Virus record (IMG/VR): IMGVR_UViG_3300033553_000092
Span: 1-53,984 of that record
From: a virus
Strand: one strand, 5' to 3'
Length of the DNA: 53,984 nucleotides
Shown here: positions 6,561-13,356 of the stretch, piece by piece
How the letters are laid out: the number at the start of each line of letters is the position of its first letter
Numbering within the stretch: position 1 is the stretch's first letter
The notes under the pieces: generated by a model
Told to the model about the DNA's origin: nothing
Database searches by the model: none
What the model saw: only the letters and a program-made list of their open reading frames with translations
Made by a program: the position numbers and the translations under genes

Positions 6561-7344
6561 CGCTCTTCTCCTTGTCTCGTTGCTGAACCAGCGAACTGTG
6601 CGCCAACAACAGCTTCCCCTTGTTCAACATATCCCATTTCAGACCATCCTCCGAGCGAATATCCAGCCCGTACGCTTTCTGAACGTACGAAGCCAAGTTC
6701 TCGTCCAACTCTTCGGATTCGATGTCCCTCAACTGGCGCAACTCCTCCTTCGTTTCGATGATCGCTTCGATGATCTCGGCAACCGGACGATCCTTGATCT
6801 CCCGAGTCTTCGGGGTCAAATCACGACCAGCCACATCGACGTTCAGCATTTCGTCAAGGCTGGCAATACCAGTCCCAGGCAAGACGCCGATACCGAGAGC
6901 ACCCAAAGCACGACCACGAGCAGCCGTCTCCGCTTTCTCCCAAGGAGCGTCACCCTTCGACACGGTCGCCAAACCGTGAGCACGACGCACCAGGACATCG
7001 TCCTTCAACAATTCAATGCGAGTCTGCATCATCGGCAGGTTCGCACCCGTCTGCTGCGAGAACAACGTCGTCAGTTCCTCCAGAGCCGAGTACGGGCCAA
7101 GATCACACATGTCATTCAGCATCTTCACCCGACCGGCCACCTGCATGTACAGCTTCCATGTCGGCACCTGACTCGTGACGTTCCCGACCTTCACCTTCTC
7201 CGTTCTGGGCATGGGCAAAACGAAGTCGGCGTACTTGACCGTTTCGATTCCCCACACCGGAGGCAACGAACCAAGGCTCTTGATCACATCGGCCACAGAC
7301 GGGGCCTCCTCCTTCCATTCCCAAACAGCCCGAGCAGCGACCAT
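6553..7344 (-). CDS. Putative ssDNA-annealing protein (Erf/Rad52-like)
   Basis: 263 aa. The central segment KAETAARGRALGALGIGVLP matches the 'ExxARxRAL...lG' motif seen in phage annealases of the Erf/Sak/Rad52 group, following a beta-rich N-terminal core (KVKVGNVTSQVPTWKLYMQV). The C-terminal 80 residues are a charged helical region. Would pair complementary single strands produced by the RecB-like nuclease and work with SSB two genes downstream. Assignment rests on that motif and the gene neighbourhood; a nonspecific helix motif remains possible. ATG overlaps the upstream stop (TGATG). Confidence 0.65.
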   Translation of the reverse strand: MVAARAVWEWKEEAPSVADVIKSLGSLPPVWGIETVKYADFVLPMPRTEKVKVGNVTSQVPTWKLYMQVAGRVKMLNDMCDLGPYSALEELTTLFSQQTGANLPMMQTRIELLKDDVLVRRAHGLATVSKGDAPWEKAETAARGRALGALGIGVLPGTGIASLDEMLNVDVAGRDLTPKTREIKDRPVAEIIEAIIETKEELRQLRDIESEELDENLASYVQKAYGLDIRSEDGLKWDMLNKGKLLLAHSSLVQQRDKEKSDA

Positions 7345-7535
7345 CAGTCAGCCATCTTGTTCTTGACCGGCAAGCTCAACTGCGGGCCGTCGATGTCAGC
7401 GAACGAAGCATCCTTCAAGGAATCGTACAAGTCGCCAATCGAGTTGTTCGATGACAACTCCTGGTGCTCATCGACGAACTCCTTCACCAGCCGGTAGATC
7501 GTCTTCGGCGTGAACTTCCGTTTTACATCACTCAT
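7344..7535 (-). CDS. Hypothetical protein (63 aa)
   Basis: ATG 7535 overlaps the HTH gene's stop (ATGA). Basic N-terminus (SDVKRKFTPKTIYRLVKEF) and an acidic middle. Small helical protein directly upstream of the annealing-like gene; no known family. Confidence 0.78.
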   Translation of the reverse strand: MSDVKRKFTPKTIYRLVKEFVDEHQELSSNNSIGDLYDSLKDASFADIDGPQLSLPVKNKMAD

Positions 7536-7714
7536 TTCATGGCTCCTTTTTCTTTCAGCGACCGGGCTATCTGACCGATCCGCTGCCGGGATACTCCTAG
7601 CTCCTTGCCGATTTTCATCAGCGTCTTACCTTGTCTGATTCCGTCACGAACCTCCCGCTCCCGAGTTGTCAACCCATCAAGGTCACGACCGATTTCATAT
7701 CCGCTCTGCGTCAT
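7532..7714 (-). CDS. Helix-turn-helix DNA-binding protein (60 aa)
   Basis: Nearly the whole protein is one HTH of the LuxR/sigma-70 region-4 type: LTTREREVRDGIRQGKTLMK followed by IGKELGVSRQRIGQIARSL. The 'GVSRQRIGQI' recognition helix is characteristic. It is one of few plausible sequence-specific regulators in the genome, hence a candidate for acting on the four promoter cassettes. Start ATG 7714 overlaps the upstream gene by 20 bases. Confidence 0.88.
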   Translation of the reverse strand: MTQSGYEIGRDLDGLTTREREVRDGIRQGKTLMKIGKELGVSRQRIGQIARSLKEKGAMK

Positions 7715-8069
7715 GCTCGGCCACCACCTTCTCCATCCACGCCTTACATGCGTCACACGAGCAAACGTGGAACGAACTCTCATGCACGAACCAGGCTTCG
7801 TCTCCACCGTTCTTGCGGAAACAATCCGGGCAGAGGGCGTAGCTGCCAAGAAACGGCACCCACAGATGCGAGTGGCCCTCGACTGCCAACGGAATCTCGG
7901 CATTGCACATGTCGCAAATCCACTCGTCGTCAGGCGGCGGAACAGGAACGATGTTCACCATCTCACCGAAGTCAGGATGCACAACCACCGATCCATCAAC
8001 CGGCAGGTTCTCCCGCCATTCGATACGGTGGGCAATCGGGTCAACGACCCAGTACCTATCTCCGCCCAT
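7695..8069 (-). CDS. Zinc-binding protein with multiple CxxC (124 aa)
   Basis: Contains WICDMCNAE, ALCPDCFRKNG and VCSCDACKAW: three Cys pairs spaced like a treble zinc ribbon. The N-terminus is beta-rich (DRYWVVDPIAHRIEW). Probably a small zinc-dependent nucleic-acid or protein-binding factor. Start at ATG 8069; it overlaps the upstream microprotein by 14 bases. Confidence 0.82.
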   Translation of the reverse strand: MGGDRYWVVDPIAHRIEWRENLPVDGSVVVHPDFGEMVNIVPVPPPDDEWICDMCNAEIPLAVEGHSHLWVPFLGSYALCPDCFRKNGGDEAWFVHESSFHVCSCDACKAWMEKVVAEHDAERI

Positions 8070-8157
8070 CACGCACCCACTTCAACAGGATCGGGAGACA
8101 TCCGAGCACCACAAACGACCAGATAATCACCACATCTTTCCAGGGCAACTCACTCAT
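8056..8157 (-). CDS. Single-pass membrane microprotein (33 aa)
   Basis: Starts by ATGA overlap with the gene upstream, RBS GGGAAGCAGA. The core DVVIIWSFVVLGCLPILLKW is a clear transmembrane helix with a basic C-terminal tail (VRDGRR). Role unknown; one of several membrane microproteins in this genome. Confidence 0.7.
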   Translation of the reverse strand: MSELPWKDVVIIWSFVVLGCLPILLKWVRDGRR

Positions 8158-8264
8158 GTCTGCTTCCCGTTCAGTCCGCAATTCGGTGTGCATTCATTTC
8201 CTCGGCTGCACTGCACCGACTCGATCGTGTACTTGGTGCGATCACACCACCATTTCGTTTCCAC
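8154..8264 (-). CDS. Cys-rich microprotein, GTG start (36 aa)
   Basis: GTG 8264 preceded by the strong site AAGGAGG. Four cysteines (WWCDRTK, VQCSRGNECTPNCG) suggest a tiny zinc or disulfide knot. The ATGA junction with the following membrane peptide supports it as a real gene. Function unknown. Confidence 0.65.
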   Translation of the reverse strand: METKWWCDRTKYTIESVQCSRGNECTPNCGLNGKQT

Positions 8265-8281
8265 AACTACCTCCTTCGTTT

Positions 8282-8330
8282 GGGCGGCAGGGGGATCAGC
8301 GGGCCAAGACAACTGACCCCCCATCCGCCC
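8282..8330 (-). terminator. Strong hairpin after the AAA+ ATPase gene
   Basis: Imperfect long inverted repeat: GGGCGG / CCGCCC outer arm (8282-8287 with 8325-8330), then GGGGG / CCCCC and a TCAG / CTGA inner arm. It begins 7 bases after the ATPase stop. There is no U-tract, so it may be a stabilising 3' hairpin or a partial terminator separating the ATPase from the Cys-rich gene. Confidence 0.6.
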
Positions 8331-8336
8331 GACCTG

Positions 8337-9770
8337 TTAGCTCTTGGCCAAGTACAGAACCGGATCGTCCGAATCATCAACGATGTGCGTAACGTCCAGC
8401 TCCCCTCGGATCACCGAAGCGATCGTGTTCGACAGAGCACGCTCCAACGGAACCGGCCCAGTGCCTTCCTCCGCACCGTTCATCATGTCCAACTGCGGGC
8501 GCAAGCCAACAGCAGCATTGACGAAGTCGTCGGTGGTCAGCTCGTCGATCGTGCCGCCAGTCCGAGCGATGGCATACCGCTTCGTGCGATCAATCGACTC
8601 ACGAACAAAGGCAGGCAAGAAGTCCGTCATGGCCTCCGCTACCTTGTCGAAGTCGATGTCGCCAAGCAGCTCCTCAGCCACCGTCGCCTTGATCAATTTC
8701 TCAAACGCCGACCGATCCAACGACCCAATCTGGATCACCGCATCGAGACGCCCTGGCCGAACCATGCCCTTGTGGATCTTCTCCGGGTGATTCGTCGTCA
8801 ACAGAACCATCAACTCGGTTCCCTTGGCCGTGATCCCATCGAACGTGTCCAACAGCTTGGTCACTGTGTCTGTGTCGTCCGAGGACGAGATCGTATCGAC
8901 ATCTTCGAAGAAGACGACAGCAGGTTCGTACAGCCGAGCCGTCTGCATTACCGTGGACAGGTCATCTTGACCCGGACGGCAATACACGAACGTCCAACCA
9001 TTAGCTCCCGCTTCCTTGGCAGTCAGAAACGCCCCGAGAGTCTTGCCGGTCCCATACGGACCAGTCAGAAGCACGGACCGCTTCAGCGGAACACCGTTGT
9101 CCTTCAGTGCTTGCGTGTATCGGAGTGGCGCCCAAACATTCGCTTCTAGCTGGGACATCACTTCTTCCGTGTACACGATCTGCGTCTCGTCGATGCCACC
9201 GAGATCGATGAACTCCGGGTCTTCGGCACCATTGAACGCCTTGCCCCGATAGATCGAGGCGGTTTCCAGCTGATTCTCGATCAGCTTGAACAGGCCGTTC
9301 ACTGCATGACGATGCTTCTTGCGGCACTCGACGTAGACGACTCCGAGCATCCCATATTCGGGATCTCTCGTCGACGACAGCGTCAGAGTTCCGTCAAACA
9401 GCGGGACGTACAGGTTGCCCCAAGGCACCTGCATGACCTCATCATGCGATACGTTGATCGTCTTCATCTCCGGTGGCGTCGAACCAAAGAACGAGAACGT
9501 CCTGATTCCAACACCGGACATTCCGGTCAGTTCCTTGATCGCCCGAGCGGTAGCAGCGGCAACGTCCCAGGGACGGTACTTGAACTTCCGGTCGAACTGG
9601 GTCGTCTTCTCCTCCGCATCGATGTGCGAGACCAGGGCATCAACAGCACCCTGAGCCGACATCGACGACGGGACAACCAGACGGGTCCCTTCGAACGTGA
9701 TCGAGTCCTCCGAGAACTTCCGATCACCTAGCTTGGCTAATTCATTGAGAATCTTTTCATCCACAGACAA
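8337..9770 (-). CDS. AAA+ ATPase (classic FtsH/Cdc48-type clade)
   Basis: 477 aa. Walker A GPYGTGKT near residues 237-244, Walker B AVVFFEDVD about 45 residues on, sensor 1 LLTTNHPEK, and the second-region RPGRLD motif that supplies the arginine finger of classic AAA proteins. The N-terminal 200 residues are an unfamiliar substrate-recognition region; there is no protease or helicase domain. Likely a hexameric protein-remodelling ATPase acting on host or phage replication/transcription complexes. TTG start at 9770 after AAAGGAAA; a GTG three codons in is an alternative. Related stand-alone AAA+ genes occur in other actinophages (recalled). Confidence 0.9.
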   Translation of the reverse strand: MSVDEKILNELAKLGDRKFSEDSITFEGTRLVVPSSMSAQGAVDALVSHIDAEEKTTQFDRKFKYRPWDVAAATARAIKELTGMSGVGIRTFSFFGSTPPEMKTINVSHDEVMQVPWGNLYVPLFDGTLTLSSTRDPEYGMLGVVYVECRKKHRHAVNGLFKLIENQLETASIYRGKAFNGAEDPEFIDLGGIDETQIVYTEEVMSQLEANVWAPLRYTQALKDNGVPLKRSVLLTGPYGTGKTLGAFLTAKEAGANGWTFVYCRPGQDDLSTVMQTARLYEPAVVFFEDVDTISSSDDTDTVTKLLDTFDGITAKGTELMVLLTTNHPEKIHKGMVRPGRLDAVIQIGSLDRSAFEKLIKATVAEELLGDIDFDKVAEAMTDFLPAFVRESIDRTKRYAIARTGGTIDELTTDDFVNAAVGLRPQLDMMNGAEEGTGPVPLERALSNTIASVIRGELDVTHIVDDSDDPVLYLAKS

Positions 9771-9824
9771 GTTCGTTTCCTTTCGATTGTCTGATCTCCT
9801 GTTTCCGTACTTGGCCTTACGGTC

Positions 9825-10067
9825 TCAGCTACCACCCCCTCCGAATCCTGCGGGCGGATTCAAGGCGACCAGTCGGTCAAGCTCCTCATCCTCCTGGGCT
9901 AAAACGTGAACCATCTCGTCGCCAACTTCGGTGAGCTGACGAGCAAAGTCGGCATACACTTCGGGATGCAGACGGCCCTGGGCTTGACGCTCCAGAGTCT
10001 CGATCTCATGCTGGATCGCCCGAAGCACCAACCGCACTCGGGATGCCTTGATCGTGAAATCTTCCAT
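9825..10067 (-). CDS. Hypothetical protein (80 aa), first gene after promoter P3
   Basis: SD start at ATG 10067 (leader AGAAGGAGAACGGAA). A leaderless form could start at the in-frame ATG 10130, the predicted transcription start of P3 (MEHITSIRS...). Helical protein (VLRAIQHEIETLERQAQGRL) with a Gly-rich end (GFGGGGS). It precedes the AAA+ ATPase gene by 54 bases and may be expressed with it. Function unknown. Confidence 0.8.
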   Translation of the reverse strand: MEDFTIKASRVRLVLRAIQHEIETLERQAQGRLHPEVYADFARQLTEVGDEMVHVLAQEDEELDRLVALNPPAGFGGGGS

Positions 10068-10137
10068 TTCCGTTCTCCTTCTAGACGCCGCTGAACCAGT
10101 TGTTGAGCGGATGGACGTGATGTGTTCCATGCATACG

Positions 10138-10165
10138 ACGGTAGTCTCCAAACCAACCGTGTCAA
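10138..10165 (-). promoter_or_regulatory. Promoter cassette P3 (TTGACA-N16-TACCGT)
   Basis: -35 TTGACA (10165-10160), 16-bp spacer, -10 TACCGT (10143-10138). The spacer differs from P1/P2/P4, but the 13-mer ATGGAACACATCA (10130-10118) downstream is the same as in P2 and P4. The -35 contains the TGA stop of the upstream gene. Confidence 0.8.
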
Positions 10166-10317
10166 GAGTTTCGATCTTGCTCCTCCAGGAACTCCCGTAC
10201 GTCGTCTTCGTTGGATTGCAACCATTCCTGAGCGAACCGGACCGCCTTGACCTCTGGCGCTGACACACACCTGGTAACCGCCAAGGCAAGACCGTTCATC
10301 AGATCATCAAACGTCAT
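10162..10317 (-). CDS. Hypothetical protein (51 aa)
   Basis: ATG 10317 follows GGAGAACCTGCA and overlaps the previous stop (ATGA). Short helical protein ending EFLEEQDRNS; its stop codon forms part of the P3 -35 box. No function. Confidence 0.7.
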   Translation of the reverse strand: MTFDDLMNGLALAVTRCVSAPEVKAVRFAQEWLQSNEDDVREFLEEQDRNS

Positions 10318-10478
10318 TGCAGGTTCTCCTTCGCCCAAGCCATTGACAGGACCTGCTGGACTGGCGTCAACACTTCGACGATGTGCGTCATGCCTACACG
10401 CTGGTTCGCCTGGACGAAATCCTCGATCGCTTCCAGCACCAGGTCCAGCTGCTCGCCCTCCAGCTTCAACAGAATCAT
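10314..10478 (-). CDS. Hypothetical protein (54 aa)
   Basis: Starts at ATG 10478 in an ATGA overlap with the SWIM gene. Sequence ILLKLEGEQLDLVLEAIEDF is an amphipathic helix. Function unknown. Confidence 0.7.
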   Translation of the reverse strand: MILLKLEGEQLDLVLEAIEDFVQANQRVGMTHIVEVLTPVQQVLSMAWAKENLQ

Positions 10479-10711
10479 TCGGCACCGCCCAGCATCGTCA
10501 GGACTGCCGTGGCGTGGTAGCACATCATCCCGAACTGACCTGCCCGACAAGAACACGACAGGATCTCGCCACCATCAACGATGACGAAATACAACGAGTC
10601 CTTGCTGCCTAGCACCCGATACGCTTCGATTGTCGGATGCACCACTCGGGCGATCCGCTCTGGCTCCTGCAACAGAGAGACTGCTTTTTCTGCGACACTT
10701 GGCCGTGCCAT
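10475..10711 (-). CDS. SWIM zinc-finger protein (78 aa)
   Basis: The C-terminal half carries CSCRAGQFGMMCYHATAVL, matching the SWIM signature CxCx(n)CxH (here n = 8). SWIM domains bind DNA or protein and occur in transposases, helicases and recombination partners. ATG 10711 after the GAAGGAGAACGG leader. Likely an early DNA-binding accessory; no second domain. Confidence 0.85.
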   Translation of the reverse strand: MARPSVAEKAVSLLQEPERIARVVHPTIEAYRVLGSKDSLYFVIVDGGEILSCSCRAGQFGMMCYHATAVLTMLGGAE

Positions 10712-10737
10712 GATCCGTTCTCCTTCGTTCGGTTCGT

Positions 10738-10782
10738 GGACTGTCGGGATTCGAACCCGGTAACACCAATTTCTGTCAGTCC
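10738..10782 (-). other. tRNA-like mini-element (acceptor stem plus T-arm)
   Basis: On the minus strand GGACTG (10782-10777) pairs with CAGTCC (10743-10738), and between them sits a perfect T-arm, CGGG-TTCGAAT-CCCG, in normal tRNA position relative to the 3' strand. D-arm and anticodon arm are missing; only 16 bases link the halves. It could be a relic of a tRNA gene, an attachment-site match to a host tRNA 3' end, or a functional tRNA mimic. No integrase is present. Lies in a 124-bp gap between genes. Confidence 0.55.
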
Positions 10783-10835
10783 TCCATCTGCGTGGCTTGG
10801 GGGTTCGCTGGGAGGCGTACGACCACGCAAATCTT

Positions 10836-10985
10836 TCAGAGTCGATCCACCAACAGGAGGGCGACCTGATCGTCGAGCTTGGCTATATCACCCATGATCG
10901 CTCGGCGGTGATCCCATTCGGTGGCTTGCGTGAGATCAAGGATCAAGAACTGTCGTTCGATTTCTAGATCTTCAAGGTCCATCAT
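10836..10985 (-). CDS. Hypothetical protein (49 aa)
   Basis: ATG 10985 overlaps the upstream stop (ATGATG). Short acidic helical protein (DLEDLEIERQFLILDLTQ, ending LLLVDRL). Plausible by coupling and composition; no function known. Confidence 0.65.
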   Translation of the reverse strand: MMDLEDLEIERQFLILDLTQATEWDHRRAIMGDIAKLDDQVALLLVDRL

Positions 10986-11158
10986 GCGCTGACTTCCTCG
11001 TTCAGCAAGCTGATCATCACCCGCTGCGCCTGTTCTAATCCAGCAGCTACTCCTGCGTAGAACTCGACGGTCCCGGCGGTGACTGCCCTGTCTCGCTGCA
11101 ATATCGCACTCTTCAGCGAACTGGCGATTACCTCTAGGGCGGTTTCAATCGTGGTCAT
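10982..11158 (-). CDS. Hypothetical protein (58 aa), first gene after promoter P2
   Basis: SD start ATG 11158 (AGAAGGAGAACGGT). An in-frame leaderless start is possible at ATG 11224, seven bases after the P2 -10 box. Helical sequence (IETALEVIASSLKSAI, then AGVAAGLEQAQRVMISLL). Function unknown. Confidence 0.75.
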   Translation of the reverse strand: MTTIETALEVIASSLKSAILQRDRAVTAGTVEFYAGVAAGLEQAQRVMISLLNEEVSA

Positions 11159-11231
11159 ACCGTTCTCCTTCTGGTTGCGCCCGCTTAGGCTTTGGGCTGA
11201 TGCGGGTGTGTTGATGTGTTCCATGTCTTTT

Positions 11232-11259
11232 ACGATAGACCCACCGCCGGGGATGTCAA
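11232..11259 (-). promoter_or_regulatory. Promoter cassette P2 (TTGACA-N16-TATCGT)
   Basis: -35 TTGACA (11259-11254), spacer TCCCCGGCGGTGGGTC (16 bp), -10 TATCGT (11237-11232), then ATGGAACACATCA at 11224-11212. The spacer differs from P1 at only a few bases. Best match in the window to the L5-type stoperator half CTTGACATCC. Confidence 0.87.
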
Positions 11260-11275
11260 GTGTTGGACAAGAGTT

Positions 11276-11515
11276 TTACGAGGCTTCAACGGTCACAGTC
11301 ACCTTCATCACCGTGGGCGGCTCCTTCGTTTTCTGCCACCGAGCCATCATCCGAGCACCGACGAACGTCCGCATGCAATCGAACAGATTCTCCATCGCCT
11401 CAGGGCTGAACGATCTCCCCTCCTGGATCACCTGACGGAACACTTCGAACTCGGTCGTATCGGCGTCGCCAGCAAGCATCATGTCGAACATCTCGTTCTG
11501 TTCTTTGGCGTTCAT
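11276..11515 (-). CDS. Hypothetical protein (79 aa)
   Basis: ATG 11515 overlaps the upstream stop (ATGA). Helical N-terminus (NAKEQNEMFDMMLAGDAD), a middle FSPEAMENLFDCMRTFVG and a basic/beta C-terminus. It is the last gene before promoter P2. No function recognised. Confidence 0.8.
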   Translation of the reverse strand: MNAKEQNEMFDMMLAGDADTTEFEVFRQVIQEGRSFSPEAMENLFDCMRTFVGARMMARWQKTKEPPTVMKVTVTVEAS

Positions 11516-11703
11516 TGCGCCAACCATTCAGCAACGGTCCACATCGGCACAATGTCGACCTGGCTCCCATCGATTGAACCAGCCCGAGCCAGGTTCAGCG
11601 CCGCCATGTTCGCCTCAGCGTCACTGTCAAACGGGCCGATCACCACGTCAGCGAGATCGCCAACCGCATGATCAAACTCCCTCACCGCAAGTACGAATCT
11701 CAT
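11512..11703 (-). CDS. Hypothetical protein (63 aa)
   Basis: Compact beta-alpha-beta protein: RFVLAVREFDHAV, then DSDAEANMAALNLARAG and a C-terminal VPMWTVAEWL. The layout recalls small early 'DUF' proteins in which an AxAN/AL helix packs on two strands. ATGA overlaps on both sides. Function unknown. Confidence 0.78.
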   Translation of the reverse strand: MRFVLAVREFDHAVGDLADVVIGPFDSDAEANMAALNLARAGSIDGSQVDIVPMWTVAEWLAQ

Positions 11704-11885
11704 CCTGCCTCCCTCTCAAACTGCTTCTTGAAATCGTCGACCTGCGACCAGAACGTCGACAACAACCATTCCTTACCTTGCCCGACCGACATCCTCCGAT
11801 AGTCGATGTTCACTTCGATCGATGCTTCCAACCGGAGGACACGACTATCGTCAATCGGGTTAGTCTGTTCAGTTATCCGAATCAT
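11700..11885 (-). CDS. Hypothetical protein (61 aa)
   Basis: Short beta-rich N-terminus (RITEQTNPIDDSRVLRLEAS) and a helical, charged C-terminus (WSQVDDFKKQFEREAG). ATGA overlaps both neighbours, supporting translation. No family recognised. Confidence 0.75.
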   Translation of the reverse strand: MIRITEQTNPIDDSRVLRLEASIEVNIDYRRMSVGQGKEWLLSTFWSQVDDFKKQFEREAG

Positions 11886-12139
11886 CGGTCCTCCTCAACG
11901 ATCAGTCCTCGCAACCAGTCAAGATTCCACATCAGAGCGGCCTCACACCGCTTACACAACGGCAACGGATCGTCGTCCCTCACGTTGTACCACTCGATAT
12001 TCGAAGGGTCGACACTGTGCTCAAACGGCAAACGGCAAGCGAACTGATCTATGCGGCGACCGTTACTAACCCACCTTGCGGGCAGATGCACCACCTTCCT
12101 CCGGGACGACTTGAACACCCAGCCCCTCGAAGCGATCAT
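11882..12139 (-). CDS. Hypothetical protein with one CxxC (85 aa)
   Basis: ATG 12139 (ATGA overlap). Contains basic FKSSRRKVVHLPARWVSNG, a lone Cys, then LCKRCEAALMW; His/Cys arrangement could bind zinc. Resembles small HNH-like or zinc-finger early proteins, not enough to assign. Confidence 0.75.
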   Translation of the reverse strand: MIASRGWVFKSSRRKVVHLPARWVSNGRRIDQFACRLPFEHSVDPSNIEWYNVRDDDPLPLCKRCEAALMWNLDWLRGLIVEEDR

Positions 12140-12468
12140 GGCTTCCAACCCTTCATCGTCTCAACAGCCCGCTCATCCAAAACGATCCCGTCATCAGTAG
12201 CACTGATACCAGGAAACCTCACCGACAGGTCGTAGGACAACAGAGTCGCCTCACCTTCAAGGTAATCCTCAAACATCTGCCTGGTGAACACACCTGAATC
12301 GACAAGCAGAACCACCAGAGCCGACATTTCAGCTCTCATAATCAGAGACTGCTCCCGGTGGTCACTCACCGCATCGCATTCAGGGTCGCCCTTCGGACGA
12401 GTACCCAACTGCCACCCGGCAAAAACAGAACGCCACTTCGCCAACCTATTCAACGCATCCATCATCAT
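12136..12468 (-). CDS. Hypothetical protein (110 aa)
   Basis: Three consecutive ATGs (12468-12460) follow AAAGGA; the third is best spaced, so the true start may be 12462. Helical, with a middle hydrophobic segment (MSALVVLLVDSGVFT). Overlaps its upstream neighbour by about 20 bases. No function recognised. Confidence 0.78.
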   Translation of the reverse strand: MMMDALNRLAKWRSVFAGWQLGTRPKGDPECDAVSDHREQSLIMRAEMSALVVLLVDSGVFTRQMFEDYLEGEATLLSYDLSVRFPGISATDDGIVLDERAVETMKGWKP

Positions 12469-12688
12469 TCCTTTCAATCCTTACGACCGATCCAGGCCGA
12501 TACTTGTACGTCGGGACTCCACGATCCTGCGAATACCTAACGAGCGCCGAGATCATCCGTGACGCCGTGGCCTTCGTCGGGTTCAATCCCTTGCCACACA
12601 TTCCTACGAGCTTCACGGTCTGCTGTCGGCTGAGCCGGTTCAAATCTTCCAATAGCAATATCATTCTCATCTGTGCTTCGGTTGCCAT
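12446..12688 (-). CDS. Hypothetical protein, first gene of the early region (80 aa)
   Basis: First gene after the 550-base gap; ATG 12688 preceded by AAGGGAG at a wide spacing. Sequence (AQMRMILLLEDLNRLSRQQT, then GLNPTKATASRMISALVRY) is consistent with a small helical DNA-binding or initiator-type protein; the N-terminal 'ATEAQMRMILLLxxxNxLS' resembles HTH/Gp7-like phage segments, a weak resemblance only. Confidence 0.78.
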   Translation of the reverse strand: MATEAQMRMILLLEDLNRLSRQQTVKLVGMCGKGLNPTKATASRMISALVRYSQDRGVPTYKYRPGSVVRIERNDDGCVE

Positions 12689-13235
12689 TTAAGACAAAGC
12701 TCCCTTCTCCCCTTATGGCTCTGGATGCTCTAAGAATCCGTTAAGCCCTAAAGGTTGGTGGTGCGTTAACTGAGCGAATGCTCGTGTGCGGTGATTCAAA
12801 CCCCGGCCCGTCTTCGGCAAATCCATACAACGGGTCTGTTGTAGCTCCCCTCTGACTATGGTCGATTTCCTCTCGGAGAATCAAGCGGTCAGCACGCCTC
12901 TGGCTGTGTCACTTCCAACACAGGGACGGACAACGCCGAGCGGGAGGTCAGCTAACGAGCCGCCTTCTACACGCTGTAGCAATCATCCGAACACGCCCTC
13001 ACCCGTTCGTGGGTCAGTCGCATCCGTCGTTACTTGGGAGCACCCTCCTACGATCCTAGGACCGGGGGCGATGTGAGGTCAGGCGAGGTCTATAAGCCGC
13101 TCCTGATTCTGCACCTGTTGGCGGGTCTGCGTCGTTTGACCGATTCGATGGATTTTTTCCATAACTTGATCGTAGTACCTGAGCTGCTACCATCAAAGTA
13201 TTCCTGGTTCTGCCTTGGCGGGTCGTCTCAGGCCA
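12689..13235. other. 547-bp gene-free, hairpin-rich region (possible structured RNA, leader or origin)
   Basis: No credible ORF on either strand. Perfect or near-perfect small hairpins: 12773-12784 (GAGC/GCTC), 12826-12843 (TACAAC/GTTGTA), 12904-12923 (CTGTGT/ACACAG), 12967-12979 (CTACA/TGTAG), 13001-13014 (ACCC/GGGT), 13148-13162 (ATGGA/TCCAT) and 13166-13196 (TTGAT-GTAG/CTAC-ATCAA). It lies between the late terminator and the first early gene. It could be a long 5' leader, a large phage ncRNA, or the replication origin; no known RNA family was matched and no promoter is clear. Confidence 0.6.
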
Positions 13236-13238
13236 ACA

Positions 13239-13283
13239 AGAACAGCCACCGGATAGCCCTCAAGCATCCCCGGTGGCTGTTCT
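13239..13283. terminator. Bidirectional intrinsic terminator after the lysis genes
   Basis: Perfect 14-bp inverted repeat (AGAACAGCCACCGG at 13239-13252 and its complement at 13270-13283) with a 17-base loop. T-rich on both sides (GTTTCT on plus, TTGTT on minus). It ends the late transcript arriving from the structural genes and could also end a plus-strand RNA from the adjacent gene-free region. Confidence 0.85.
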
Positions 13284-13287
13284 GTTT

Positions 13288-13356
13288 CTACAGCAGCTTC
13301 GTGACCAGCCAGACAATCACAATAATCACGACCAGCGTGCCAAGAACGCCTCTCAT
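13288..13356 (-). CDS. 22-aa membrane peptide after holin
   Basis: ATG 13356 overlaps the holin-like gene's TGA (ATGA); TAG at 13288. The peptide is essentially one transmembrane helix (GTLVVIIVIVWLVTKLL). Last gene of the late operon, five bases before the terminator stem. Probably part of the lysis cassette (auxiliary holin or antiholin); very short membrane ORFs are often missed by gene callers. Confidence 0.65.
   Translation of the reverse strand: MRGVLGTLVVIIVIVWLVTKLL

Noticed and set aside
6550-7497. 315-aa plus-strand frame opposite the annealing-like gene
   Set aside because: Shadow of a high-GC wobble frame; Arg/Gln/His rich, no domain.
10712-10835. Complete tRNA gene
   Set aside because: D-arm and anticodon arm are absent; the stem partner lies 45 bases away, too close for a full tRNA.
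12789-12815. tmRNA or tRNA T-arm (GATTCAAACC)
   Set aside because: The flanks do not pair as a T-stem and no tag reading frame or acceptor is found.
12858-13076. 72-aa plus-strand ORF in the gene-free region
   Set aside because: Pro/Ser-rich, no ribosome-binding site, crosses several hairpins.
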